Part shown: one piece after another, positions 24,968-36,444 of the stretch
Position numbering within the stretch: position 1 is the first letter of the stretch
Layout of the letters: each line of letters starts with the position of its first letter
Assembly: GCF_000516985.1 (NCBI RefSeq)
Contig: NW_006917096.1
Coordinates: 977,606 to 1,041,605 of the forward strand
From: Pestalotiopsis fici W106-1
Taxonomy: Eukaryota; Ascomycota; Sordariomycetes; Amphisphaeriales; Sporocadaceae
Reading direction: 5' to 3'
DNA length: 64,000 nucleotides
Notes under the pieces: model-generated
The model's input: only the letters and a program-made list of their open reading frames with translations
Database searches by the model: none
What the model was told of the DNA's origin: nothing
Made by a program: the position numbers and the translations under genes

Positions 24968-27929
24968 GTGACTGATGCATGAATGGCAACTAAAAGTCGG
25001 CGCCGCGCTACGCCGTTCCCATTCCATCACTCGATTCATTATTACATATCAGCATCCTTCGCAGATAGCATTATTGCCGGGCGGCAAGAACATTAGCAAG
25101 ATATTAGCCACTATTATGGCGATCTGGAAATCCTTGCATGTTCCTGAGCATGAACAGGCTAGATGGGCAGAGATTTGGAAAGGATGCGCATTGAACATTC
25201 TTCTCAAATGTCTCTAGCGTGGTATCTGACTGGAGGTTGGAGTGAGTGATTGAAAAATGGCGACGTAGGAGAGGGTAAAGTCAACGGTCGGCCGAAGCAA
25301 GGCCACTGGTGATGACATTCCACAGCCAGGAGTGGGGATACAATTCCGAGGATGGCCGACACATGAAGAGTCAAAGTGAAGAGGTGACGAAGGAGTCGCT
25401 TCGACCTAGTGTTTGCGTCTAGCTATTGAGGTTACAGATGAGCAGCAGCAGGTGTCGGCGATGTGGTCACCATGTGATCTTGTTTTGTGCAGACCAACCA
25501 AGATTTTCGGCGAGTGAGGTGGAAGTAGCGAGGATGGAATAAAGAGAGTATGGTAGTGGTGATGGATGAGTCTAGAAGCTGACACTCGTCAATGTCACCT
25601 AGGACGACATATTCTCAAGTATAATGTCACCTAGCGTGTGTTCGTCGGAATATTACTCATGCCAAGCGCATATGCCAAGACGTGGTTGATTGAATACAGG
25701 TGCTAATGTACCAGATGATAGTTCACCTGAAGGACCAAGAAAAGTGACTGGCCATGTTAGTTATTAGATTGGCACTATCACAATCACATATTCGTGAAGG
25801 ACTTGTCTGCCCGTTGACCATGGTTTGCTTCTTTCATCTGCTTGTTCGTTGGTGGTGATGAGGGGTGATGAGGGATGTTTTCCTTCCTTTTCCAAGCAGT
25901 AACGTTTGCATGCACAACATTGAAGTTTCTCTTTCAAGAAAAGGGGAGAAACACAAATATGCCTTGCCAATCGTGACATGTTGGAGGACGCAATAAATCA
26001 ACCCCACAAGGAAACCCTGCAGAGCTGAGCCTCTATGCTCTTCTTGCTGTCAAGATAGCTGGTCCCCCGGGTTTGGAGCCGAAGTGGATCTTTGGGATGC
26101 GAAGTGGGATGTCAGTCAGTCAGGCAAGCGAGCGAGTCGTGTTCTTGATCACAACCTTGCAAGGATGGGCACCGGACTGGCTACTACGTAGTATTTGCCA
26201 TTGTGCTATTATTTAGGGATTCTTCAGAGAAGAAGTCGTCTTGTACTGCAAGGTTAATGACGTGGGTCCATGGCTGAATGAGTTAGGAAGGTTGTGAGAG
26301 ACCTCGTATTAATCGTATATCAACGTGGAGGCAATGCGAGAAATCGAAAAAGCTGGAAGCCGTCAGAAGAGATGAAGTTTTCTCTTTCAACAAGAATTAC
26401 CAAGCATCGTCATGTCGTTGGTCTAGACTCTCAATAAATGAAGGGGATCAGAGATGTGACTGTTGATGCTGGCTACAGTCAAGACTTTGACTCCTGGTGA
26501 ACCTAGGTGAAGGGCAGTGACAGGCAGATTGATGATACGACATTCTTTCCAGCGAATGTCTCTGATCCATTAGTCCATGCATTCGAGCTCCATGGACTAG
26601 TCAAAATGGTCTCGTCGGAAGCTGATCCGGTAGTGTATTTGCTTGCATGGAAGTAGGTAGTCTCGGTAGTGTTGACTGTAGTAGAATGTAGTAGTAATGT
26701 GTAATAGTGTAGTGTGGTCACCAAATCCTGTAGTTACCGATCGTCTCATGGATGGCGGGGGATCCGTGATGTTTGTTTCTCCGTTTCAAAATAAGAGTCG
26801 ATCGATCACAGCCGGCCTAATGCTGCATCCTATCGGCTTTATTATACAGCTCTGATATTATTCGGATGAAAATTGCAAGCATGTGGGAGAGGTCCATCCC
26901 ACAACAGGTTGTACAAAGGAGAAGGAAAAATAAAGGATAGCACAAGAACCAACCATGAAAAAGTTAACAAGCTGCCTATAGCCCACGGATGGTTGTTTCA
27001 GAACAAGGGCAGCTGTGGCCAATGAGGGGTGTCAGGTGTAGTCTTTGGAGCCAATGCGTGGATAGGGGGCACTAGGGGGTGGGATCGATGGACGTGTTTC
27101 ATGTTTTTCTTTCACCCTCGGGACGGTTAAAATGGAGTCGCCGACTTTTTGGCTGAGCTGCTGGACTGCTGGCTGGCTCGGCTGGTGTGTTGGTCGGCAC
27201 GTTGGCATGTTCCAACTGTAGGTATGCAGTGCATGGGCGACATTTGCCCAAGAAGGTAAAGGAATAGCATAGGCGCATGTGCCTTTAAGGTCTTAGCGCC
27301 GCTAGTTGAGTGCCGAAAGAGAGGGACATCGAGAGAGGAAGGGCCCCCTGTCCATCTCTGTCCTACCTTGTCATACGGTATCTGAATTCTGTATTCCCCA
27401 TTACTCACACTCGTTTGCACTTACCATGACGGAAGTGAATGAGGCAAACTATTGACGTATGCCATTTGCGAATTTTTTTTCTTCTAAACTTAGTTGTTCA
27501 CGTAGTGAGGGTATTTCTTCATACTGACGTAGCACAAGTTGAAAATGGTGACATGCCTACGAGCTACATGACTAGGGAGGGATTGCGAGTAGTAGGTAGC
27601 TAGCCATTATAAGCCAGAGGGAGAAAAGGCAAGAAGCAGAAGCAAAGAAGGTCTAAAGCTCTTGGCAGACCCCTGTTCTTGTCAGGTCCGTATGGTGGAA
27701 TGGTGGATTGATTGGTCGGGAAGCGCCGCCACTCTACGTCTCCGAAACTCGTTCGGGCTGCTTTTTTCCCTGAGTGGTGGGTGGAGACGTCCAGCCTGGG
27801 GAACGCTCGCTGGATCTTGGGCTGGCTGCTCAAGCCTCAAGCCGCCATGTATGTACCTTAATCTGTATATATGTGTGACCACAATAGCATACCCGCCGCC
27901 AAAACCACACATAACTTGGCAAACTACTC
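24968..27929. other. Intergenic, no gene recognised
   Basis: About 3 kb between the ataxin-2 homologue and the transposon island. Base composition is normal. The frames seen (for example 27127-27420 minus) have no domain or splice support. The first few hundred bases are probably 3' untranslated region. Confidence 0.5.
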
Positions 27930-27931
27930 TA
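27930..27931. repeat. TA target-site duplication, left
   Basis: TA directly abuts the left inverted repeat and is matched by TA at 35063-35064, as made by Tc1/mariner/pogo superfamily transposases. Confidence 0.8.
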
Positions 27932-27972
27932 ACCAGTTGAACCCACTTTTGCAATGCACCCCCTTTTGCAAC
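27932..27972 (+). repeat. Left terminal inverted repeat of the pogo-type element
   Basis: It begins ACCAGTTGAACCCACTTTTG and ends CCCCCTTTTGCAAC. It differs from the right copy only at positions 9 and 18, both transversions, so the ends largely escaped RIP. Confidence 0.92.
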
Positions 27973-28297
27973 GTGTTATTTCCATTTTATAATATAACCT
28001 AATTATAATATTTTTATAATATTTTAATAGCTATTTATTTAATTAATTTTATTTTTTTAAAATAACTAAATTAAACGAACGCGATATAAAAAAAGCAATT
28101 AAAAAGGTCGAAAACGGTGAAAAATTAACTAAAATTACACGCGACTTAGGTATTTATATATTTATTTTATCGCGTAAGCTATAAGGTGCGCGGCTTTATC
28201 GTAATGCTTACGAATTAACGTAAATTTTTTTAAAATTATAAGAATAAGAGTTTGAAAACTGGATTTTATACAAGGAATAATGCGGACGAGTTTTTTC

Positions 28298-28302
28298 GAA
28301 AC
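28298..28302. repeat. GAAAC target-site duplication, left copy
   Basis: The five bases directly before the left LTR are repeated exactly after the right LTR at 33566-33570. Five-bp duplications are typical of LTR retrotransposon integrases. Confidence 0.85.
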
Positions 28303-28535
28303 TATTGATTAAGGTGGTGCTTTCCTATTAGAGTTTAAACTGGTTTGGTATGGGTGTTAATTGTGTGATATATTGATCTATGTTCTACGCCTTTTAGTTT
28401 TAATAAGGTGTACGCTTATTTGGGTGGCCCCGGCTAATCCCCGGGAGGTCCCGTATATTTATTTAAATATTATAAGGTTAATCCGTATGCTTAAGCATAT
28501 TTTAATATATAAGAATTATAATTTACTATTTAATA
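28303..28535 (-). repeat. Left LTR (3' LTR of the copia element)
   Basis: 233 bp, aligned without gaps to 33333-33565 at an offset of 5030. The TG and CA ends are partly lost by transitions (TATTG... for TGTTG...). A GC-rich block at 28423-28453 is unmutated. Confidence 0.85.
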
Positions 28536-28770
28536 TACCCTTTTAAATCTACGATTTATCGTAAATTTAGCTATATTTAAATTAAAGTTGCTAATTAATA
28601 AAATATAGCTTTTTTTAGGGCTATTCGTTTTAATTACGATAAGTAACGTTAAATTTTATTTATTGCAGAAAATTCTGCTATTTGCTTATTAGCAAGCTTT
28701 TCGTTAATTTATTTATTATTATTTTATTTAAAAGTTTGTAAATAACTTTAATCCTTTTTTTTAGGCTTTT

Positions 28771-29700
28771 TATCGTAATTAATAATTATAAATATTTATA
28801 TAACGGAGTTTTATTTTTAATAACGCGATTTCGGCGTTAATTAAATTAATAATTTATTTATTATTATATTTAATAGTAATAGTGCTATTATCTAGTTATA
28901 TTAATAGTTTTTTTAATAATCGGCTAACGAATAGTGTTTTTTTAGTAGTTTGCGCTAAGGCAAATAATTTAGCTTTTATGGTAAAAATAATAATTATATT
29001 TTGTTTATTTAATCGCTAATTAATTAATTTTCCGAATAACTTTATAGCGAATATTTAAATATTTTTGTAATCGATACTATTATCGGCAAATAATGCGTTA
29101 TTAATAATTATTAAATTAAAAGATTTTCCGATTTTAAGCGAAAGTTTTTTAGTATTAATTAAATAGATTAGAGCTCGATTAGCAGCTTTTTAATATATTT
29201 AATTTAAATTATTAAGGAATCGAGCTAATTTGGCTATTACGAATGCGATATTTAGTTTCGTAGATATAATCGCGAATAGTAGTAATCCGATTTTTTTTTA
29301 ATATTTTTATATTTCGTAAGGAAACGCTATAATTAATCGAGGTATAAGTTTTTCGCAGTTTATTAGCGTTATATAAATTTTTTTTTTATTTATAAGCTTA
29401 GCGATTTTTTTAAAATAAGCCTTTTAGGAAAGCTAAATTATTTTAAATATACGATTTCTAATTATTTTTATTTTAAAGAATTATTATATTAGCTCGTTAT
29501 TACTGATTTTATATTTTTTTATAAAATATTATATTAAATAATTAATAGCTTTTTTATTTTTGTTTTTATATGCGATAATTATATTATTAACGTAAAAAAA
29601 AATTAATATTTTTTTTTTAATAAATACGTAAGGTTTATATAGTATTTAGGTATAACCGATTTCGGCTAAAGTTTTTATAAACTTTTTTTATTATAATAAC
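28771..29700 (-). pseudogene. copia-type reverse transcriptase and RNase H remnant
   Basis: On the minus strand, around 29583-29640, one reads KKKILIFFYVNNIIIAY, where YVNN stands for the reverse transcriptase YVDD motif with both Asp codons changed to AAT (codons 29583-29594). Upstream is FIKTLAEIGYT, the usual block before it. Further downstream (about 28771-28990) comes the RNase H end: ALAQTTKKTLFVSRLLKKL, then LRYINIYNY in place of LRHVDIH. Asp-to-Asn, His-to-Tyr and Gln-to-stop changes match RIP on either strand. Gag, protease and integrase parts should lie between here and about 33.3 kb but I could not read them reliably. Confidence 0.82.
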
Positions 29701-32700
29701 GGTAATATCCGTAATTTATAAAATATTTTATTTAATAATAATATAACGTTTTTTTTTCGATATTTATTTAGTATTTTTATAAATATATTTTAATTAATAA
29801 AAGCGTATATAAACGCGTTTATTACGTTATATTATATTAATTTAAAATCGAATTTTGCTATAATCGCGATTAAGGTGCGAAATAATTTTCTAACTAATAT
29901 AGCCGCGTAAATTTCCTAGTTTTAGGATTTCGCTTATTAATTATCGTAAACGACGAATTTTGCTTTATATTTTTAGAATTTCCCGTATTTATCGAATTTA
30001 TATACGTATATTTATATATAATTAAGGATTTATTTGCCTTTTATTTATAAATCCTTTTTATTAATTTCGGTTTAAAATTATATATTTTTATAATTTTATA
30101 AATAATTAGCTTTTATTTAAAAAAATAATTTATTAAACGGATAATAATGCAATTTATAATATTATTTAAGGGAAGCTAGGATTTCCGCTTTATAAATTTT
30201 TACCTTTTAATAAAAAAAGCGTTTTAGCTTCGCTTTATCGTTTTAATTATTATTTTATCCTATTTTAGAAACGGCTTTATAATTAGCTAAAAAAGCTATT
30301 TATTATAAAATTATTTTAGGTCCTTTTTTTAATAACGCCGTATTTTTAATCGTAATCGCCTTTATGCTATATATTAATAAAATTAATAAAAATATTTATA
30401 ATAAAATCTAAAAGGCAAATTTCGCGGTAATAAAAAGGTATTATTTATCCTTTTTATTTAGCGCTATTTTTTTACTTTTTTAGTTATTATTTTTTTTTAA
30501 TCGTTTTAATTATTGCTTAATAAAATATTTTTTACGGCGGTATTTTTATTTTTTAATTTTTATAAAATTTCGTTTTTAAATATTACGTAATTAGTTACGA
30601 AATCGGCGATAAGCTAAGTATTAATATTTAAAAGCTTATTTTTAAATATATCCTATTTTTTATCGCATAATTTTTTTTTATTTATAATTATATTTTTTGT
30701 ATTAATTAATTTATTTTAATTAAAAATCTAAATTTTATAAATATTAAATAACCTATATCCGATTAAATATCCTATTTATACCTTAGGTGCTAATCGCTAT
30801 AAACGGCCGAATTTTTATTATACCGTTAGCGTTATTACGTACGCTTTATATCCGAATATTTTAAAATAGGTTTAATTAGGCTTATAGCTTAGATTTAGAA
30901 TTCCTTTTGCTTTCGCAATTGCTTTATAGAATTTTATATATAATATGCGTTATCGGGAATTATAATTCGGCGTGCGATTATATAAATATACCGCGGTTTT
31001 GCCGATTTCGGGCCAAAATTAATAAAAGAATTTTGCGCTAATACGCATTACCCGTTCTTTTTTTTTTAATTATACCTTTTAAGCGTTTAGCAGCTCTATT
31101 TTAAGCTTATATATATAATATTAAAGGCTCGAATTTAATATATTTATTTTCGAGGTATTTTTTTATTATTTATTTAATTTTTATAATTTCGTTATTATAT
31201 TCGATAATTTTAATTTTAATATTATATTAGGTTTTTATTATATTTAAAAACGATTAAAAAGCGTTAATTAATATAACCGTAATCTTTTTCGTAAAATAAT
31301 AATTTTATATATATTTCGTTTACCGATAAATAATTAATATTTAAAATATATAATTTTCGATTTTTTTAATATAATTATAAAAATTTATAATTAATCGTTC
31401 GCTATAATTTTCGTTAATTAACCGTAGCGCTTGCCGTAATTAACGCGTAATTTTTGCAAATATATAGGCTTTATATTTTATTATAGTTGGTCCTTTAATT
31501 TTTATTTTTTAAAATAAATAGATAAAATATTCGAAAGCTGCCGGGCTTAAATATTTTATTTTATAGTGCTATTATATAGCTTTCTTAGTTAATAATAGCC
31601 TTTTTATTTATATTATATATTTTTTCCGGTAAATAATAAATAACGCTAAAGGTAATTCGTAAGGTTTATATTCGAGGACGTATTATCCGTATCGGTTTTA
31701 AAATATGCTAATTAAAAATTTATCTTTTTTGCGTAGTATTATAGGGTCGTTTTTATTATCCTAATAATATTTTTATCCTTATAGTTAATAGAGTAATATT
31801 AGTATAATTAGCAGCTTAAAATAATAAATTATATTATTTAATAATAATATTTTAGATCCGAGTTATATAATTATTATATTATACCTATAAATAAGTAATT
31901 TCCGGTCGCTTAATTAGATAAAATCGTAATTAGGAGCTTGCTTATAGTTAATAAGCCTTTTTTTTATATTTATAATTAAAATCGTTATCGCTGGATTTAG
32001 GATAATTAAATAGCGTAAAAGGTAGTTTTTTGTAAATGCTATAAAACTGTTTTATACGTTTGTTATTAGTTATTTGTTTTATTAATTTATATTAATCGGG
32101 AGCGATTTCTTTTTAGTTATTCGTAATATATTAATTCGGCTGGTTTTAATCCTTTTTATATTATAAACTTATTTTTATAAATTAGGGTCTTTTTTAAAGG
32201 TTTTATTTATTCGTATTTATATTTTATTTTTAGGGACGAAATTTGGATAGGCTTTTTTTAAAAATACGTAAAAACACAAATTAAAAGCGTAAAAAAAGTG
32301 GCAAATAAGGCATTTAGTATCTTTTTGCCTTTTATTATAAATAATTCGTTTACCTTTTTTTTTACGTAAACTAACCGCATTTAATCGGGGAGGTATTTAA
32401 TTTTTAACGGGGTAAGCGTTTTTATTTTATCCGTTTTAGGGCTATTTTTTAGCTTTATTAGCGTAAATTGCAAAAGCGCTTTTCCTAATTTTTAGCCTAA
32501 TCGGCTATTAAATATTTAAGCTTTTACGGAAGTTATTGCTTATTACCCGATATTTTAAATTTTTATTTAAAATGCTTTATTTTTTGTAAATTTAATAAAA
32601 AGCGGCCTATTATAGTATAATTAAAATAATTATATTTAGGAAATCTATAGCCTAAACCGAATTATTTTATATTTTAATTATTTATTTTGCTTAGGCTTTC

Positions 32701-33332
32701 GCTATAATTATTTTTTATTTATTAACCTAATTAATAGCTTTTTTTAATATTTTCGGAGGCTTAAAAGTTTTTAAATATTATTTTTTTGCTTTTTTTTTGT
32801 TATTTATAGCTAATTTGCTATAGCAAGCCTTTAAATTTTCGTATTATTTATATAAAAGCTTATTAATTAAATAATATATAAAAAAAAATTTTGGAAAAAT
32901 CGTTATAATTATCCACTTTATAATCTTTTTAATTGCCATATATTATTTAGCGTATATAGCCTTTTTTGTTTTATAATAGTTATAATCGAAGTTAAATAAC
33001 TTTTAACCTTTTTTAATAAAATCCGTAATCGTTTATTTTCTATCCTTTTTATTTTATATAATTAGATCGTCGTTTGCATTTATAGTTTCGAGGGTAGCAG
33101 CCGCGGTTTTTGTATATTTAGTTTTTTTTATATCCGGTTCGATTAAGGTTTTAATTAAAGTCGTTTTATTTTTAAAGTAATTAATTAATCCGGCAATCTA
33201 TGCCTAAATCTAAAACGTATATTTTTAATTATTTTAATCGGAAATTATTTTTAACGATACCGTTAAGCCGATTCCGGCTTTTTTCGTGGTTATTATTTTT
33301 ATAGTTTCGGCGGAGGTATTAAGACTTTTAAT

Positions 33333-33565
33333 TATTAATTAAAATAGTGTTTTTTTATTAGAGTTTAAATTGGTTTAGTATAAGTGTTAATTATATAATA
33401 TATTAATTTATATTTTACGCTTTTTAGTTTTAATAAAGTATACGTTTATTTAGGTGGCCCCGGCTAATCCCCGGGAGGTCCCGTATATTTATTTAAATAT
33501 TATAAGGTTGATCCGTGTGCTTAAGCACACCCTAATATATGGGAACCATAATCTACCATTTGACA
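33333..33565 (-). repeat. Right LTR (5' LTR of the copia element)
   Basis: 233-bp partner of 28303-28535. It retains the intact terminal TGACA on the plus strand. It carries the same GC-rich block, at 33453-33483. Confidence 0.85.
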
Positions 33566-33570
33566 GAAAC
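33566..33570. repeat. GAAAC target-site duplication, right copy
   Basis: Exact match to 28298-28302. After it the pogo-type transposase reading resumes. Confidence 0.85.
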
Positions 33571-35021
33571 GAATTATACGAGACGTGGCTTCGCAGATCG
33601 CTATTAGTATTAAATTTAATAATTAGGCTATTTATATTAGGAAGAATTAGGTGAATAAATTCGTATAACGCTATTTATATTTGGTTATAAAGCTAAAACG
33701 GGTTATTAATACCGATCGGATTAATAAGATTAATTCCGGGGCTATTTAAAAATTTTATATATTTATAAATAAAGTCCTAAAGCTATATTTAATTAAACTT
33801 AAAAATATATATAATATAAATAAAATTAGGGTTTAAAAAGGTAAAGCTAAAAAAAGGATTATTATAAGTATATCGAGATTACGTCGCTTTCGTATTTAAA
33901 AGTCGGGAGCGATTAAATAAATAATTGTGATTTATAATATTAACGCTTTCGGCTTAATAATTATAATAATTTATATTTTAAAAAAATAACGTTATAAGCG
34001 TAATAGTTTCTTAAAAATTTAAAAAAAGCTAAATTTATTATTATATATAAAGGATAATTTAATTTTATTATAGCCCTTTTATAGCTTAAGTAAATATTCG
34101 GCTTAGAAACGAGGCCCCGTAAAAATGCGTAACGGCTACGCTTTTAAAGGATATTAATATTAAATGGCTATAACACTTATTTATTATTAAAATTTATGCT
34201 TATAATTTATCGTATAAGGATCGCGTTAATATACCTGCTTATATATATTAGCGAAGCTTTTTAGCCATTTAATAAAAGTGTATTTTCCTTTTTTAAGCAT
34301 TATTATTATTAATAGCTTAGTAAATAGCGTAAAATAGCAGTAATTAGATTTATTTAAAAGCAGAAAATGCTTATAGCTTATACTACGGTTTATTAATTAG
34401 CTTTTATATAAGAGATTATATAAAGTGGCTGGCGTAAAACGGGTATATAGCCTTTAAATCCTAGTTAAATATTAAATAACCCTAAATTTTTTCCTTTAAT
34501 CCCGACCCCTTTTTTATATATATTACTAAAACCTTTGGATATAGCTAAAATTGCTATTATAACTTTTTATAATAATAAAGATTTTCGGGATATTTTTTTT
34601 TCTATTTAAAAGAAGCATTTAGCGTTAGGGCGGGAGGTAAGGCAATTAATAACGAAAACGGCAAAAATATTAAATTTAATAATAGCAAAATTAGCTATAA
34701 CGCGCTAAGATAATTTATTTTTAAATATAAAATTAGGTAAATATAGGCCCGATAAACGTTAAATAGTTATTTTTAATCCGAATTAAGCATTTGCCAGTTT
34801 TCCATATATTAAATTTATTTAAAATAAGCTAAATAAGCGGCTGCGAGAAATGCTATAAAAGGAATAGGTTCCTATTAATAGTTTCCTTAAAATATAGCCT
34901 TTTATAATTAAAAAACGACGTAAAAACTAGATCTATAATTGAAAAAATCAATTTAAGTATGTTGTGGTGGGAAAATATTTAATTATATTATGTGTTCTGT
35001 ATCGGACTTTGTTAAAAATCC

Positions 35022-35062
35022 GTTGCAAAAGGGGGTGCATTGCATAAGTGGGTGCAACTGGT
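35022..35062 (-). repeat. Right terminal inverted repeat of the pogo-type element
   Basis: Reverse complement of the left repeat with two mismatches. It starts GTTGCAAAAGGGGGTGCATT and ends CAACTGGT, followed by TA at 35063-35064. Confidence 0.92.
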
Positions 35063-35064
35063 TA
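35063..35064. repeat. TA target-site duplication, right
   Basis: Matches TA at 27930-27931. Confidence 0.8.
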
Positions 35065-36444
35065 GTACCCATTACCTTAGTGTAGATACTAGATGGTTCA
35101 GCATCATCCATTTTTTAACGACAGATTCATGCTGGTGTTGCACATATCATCTCGAACAGCTTCTTTGGTCTGATGCCTTTCTACCTCCTTAGGTACCTAC
35201 CTGACCTGACCTGACCTCACCTAGTTAGTTAGCCTCTTCACCGGAGGGCGCCCATCAAAGAGGGACAGCAAAAAAAGATCGGACTAAACAGCCTCTTCCC
35301 CACAAATGCATGACCCTGCATCAGATCCCTTTCCAGCCAATGAATTCATGCAAACGGGCTGTGTTTGCCGCCAAGAGGCATGTATACGCAACTGACGCTT
35401 GGTCGGCGCGCAGCGTTTAGAAAGCTTGGAAGGAGACTTGGGGAGAACCGGCCGTTTGTTCTCTTGCCCCCTTCGTAACCAACCACGGGGAGAAAGAGTG
35501 TGAGTGCATTCATGCCTAGACAATGCCTGTACTTCTAGGCACATCGGCTGGTCTCTTTACCCCCAAGTCAGTAAAAAAAAAAACCGACACTACTGCCTTA
35601 ATGCTGCCCAGGGATGATACTATAATTCCCGGGCCACTAAGGCAGGGGTGCACGTCAATCACAAGGGATGGGCTTCTTTTTCGGATGGGGTGATAGTCAG
35701 GCACTACACACACTCACACTCGTACTGACATCGCTGGACCTCTCCACCGTATTGACATGGAAAGAATATGCATAGTTTGTAGACGAGACCCGCTTTGTTG
35801 GCCGCATACTCGCTTGCCACGAGGAGGGAATGGGGATTGGGTGGGTTTTGGGTGGATGGCGGATGGGGGGCACAAACGGAATGCATATAACCTCTCTTTG
35901 TTCTACCTCTGATTCTCCCCTTCTCTTTTCCCCATCAAGTCTTCACTCCTTCAAGAAAGTGCCAGGTCTCTCGGGCTTGGATTGTGTTCTCTCTTTTCTT
36001 TCTGCACAACTTTTGTGTACAATTTTGTTCCCATTCTCATCTTTTCTCGAGAAGTTTTTTCTACTTGGATTCTTTGACGTCGTCCCGGTGACAACAAAGG
36101 TGACAAAAAGGTGACAAACAATCTTCATCACCCCTCCACCACCGTCTGTCAAACGCTCCATTGACAACACATTCTCGACAACCACTTTCCTTAACAAAGA
36201 CACACAAACCCAACACAGGGCTATTGTCTGGGACAATCGATTCATTTCGACCTTCTTTTGCCTTGTTCATTGTCGACTTTGCCGTGCAAGTCTACTTAAG
36301 GCATCCCATTTCAAATTTCTTGGTTTAACCAACCAACATTCTCGAGTTCAAACAAGCTACTGGTAGCTCGTTTATACACTCATACTTTCTATCATCTCGC
36401 ATCACGAAAAAAACCGGGTTTTCTCTCCCAAAATCATCTTCAAG
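35065..36444 (+). promoter_or_regulatory. Promoter and long leader region of the AA11-type gene
   Basis: Normal-composition DNA resumes right at the transposon end. Near 35190-35220 there is a 5-bp tandem repeat (CCTGA units). From about 35.9 kb the plus strand is CT-rich with CAAC/ACA-rich segments up to the start codon, a typical strong fungal core promoter and leader. No other gene was recognised; the frames here are random. Confidence 0.5.

Larger units (their letters stand above)
28303..33565 (-). mobile_element. Ty1/copia-type LTR retrotransposon, RIP-mutated, nested
   Basis: It is 5263 bp including two 233-bp LTRs (28303-28535, 33333-33565) flanked by the perfect duplication GAAAC. 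The coding strand is minus: the 5' LTR is the right one. A purine tract reading AAAAGGG on the minus strand sits beside the left (3') LTR, as a polypurine tract should. Reverse transcriptase and RNase H remnants read in this direction. LTR differences are overwhelmingly C/T and G/A, as RIP produces. It interrupts the pogo-type transposase gene, so it is the younger insertion. Confidence 0.88.
28065..34300 (+). pseudogene. pogo/Fot1-type transposase, RIP-degraded and interrupted
   Basis: The 5' piece (about 28065-28230) still reads as a helix-turn-helix DNA-binding segment (LNERDIKKAI, then ITRDLG). It is cut by the retrotransposon at 28303 and resumes after 33570. Downstream the catalytic core is recognisable. 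The first acidic residue lies in NIYNINK (for NxYNMDE), with the Asp codon now AAT at 33819-33821. The second is in LILNGYNT (for LLLDGHDT), AAT at 34163-34165. The third is in PFNKSVF, AAT at 34271-34273, with 35 residues between the second and third. Every catalytic Asp has become Asn by a G-to-A change and many Gln/Trp codons are now stops. Site 1 is in a different frame from sites 2 and 3, so there is at least one indel. Dead gene. Confidence 0.82.
27932..35062 (+). mobile_element. Fot1/pogo-type DNA transposon, RIP-mutated, split by a retrotransposon
   Basis: The ends are 41-bp inverted repeats (27932-27972 and 35022-35062) identical at 39 of 41 positions, flanked by TA. Removing the nested LTR element and one copy of its 5-bp target duplication leaves 1863 bp, the usual size of fungal Fot1/Pot2 elements. 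The interior is extremely AT-rich with few surviving CpA/TpG sites, the pattern of repeat-induced point mutation. Transposase remnants run on the plus strand (see the pseudogene entry). Flanking DNA outside the repeats has normal composition. Confidence 0.9.

Noticed and set aside
33454..33654. Short plus-strand frames in the LTRs (also 28361-28546)
   Set aside because: They exist because of the GC block common to both LTRs and run across LTR borders; not genes.
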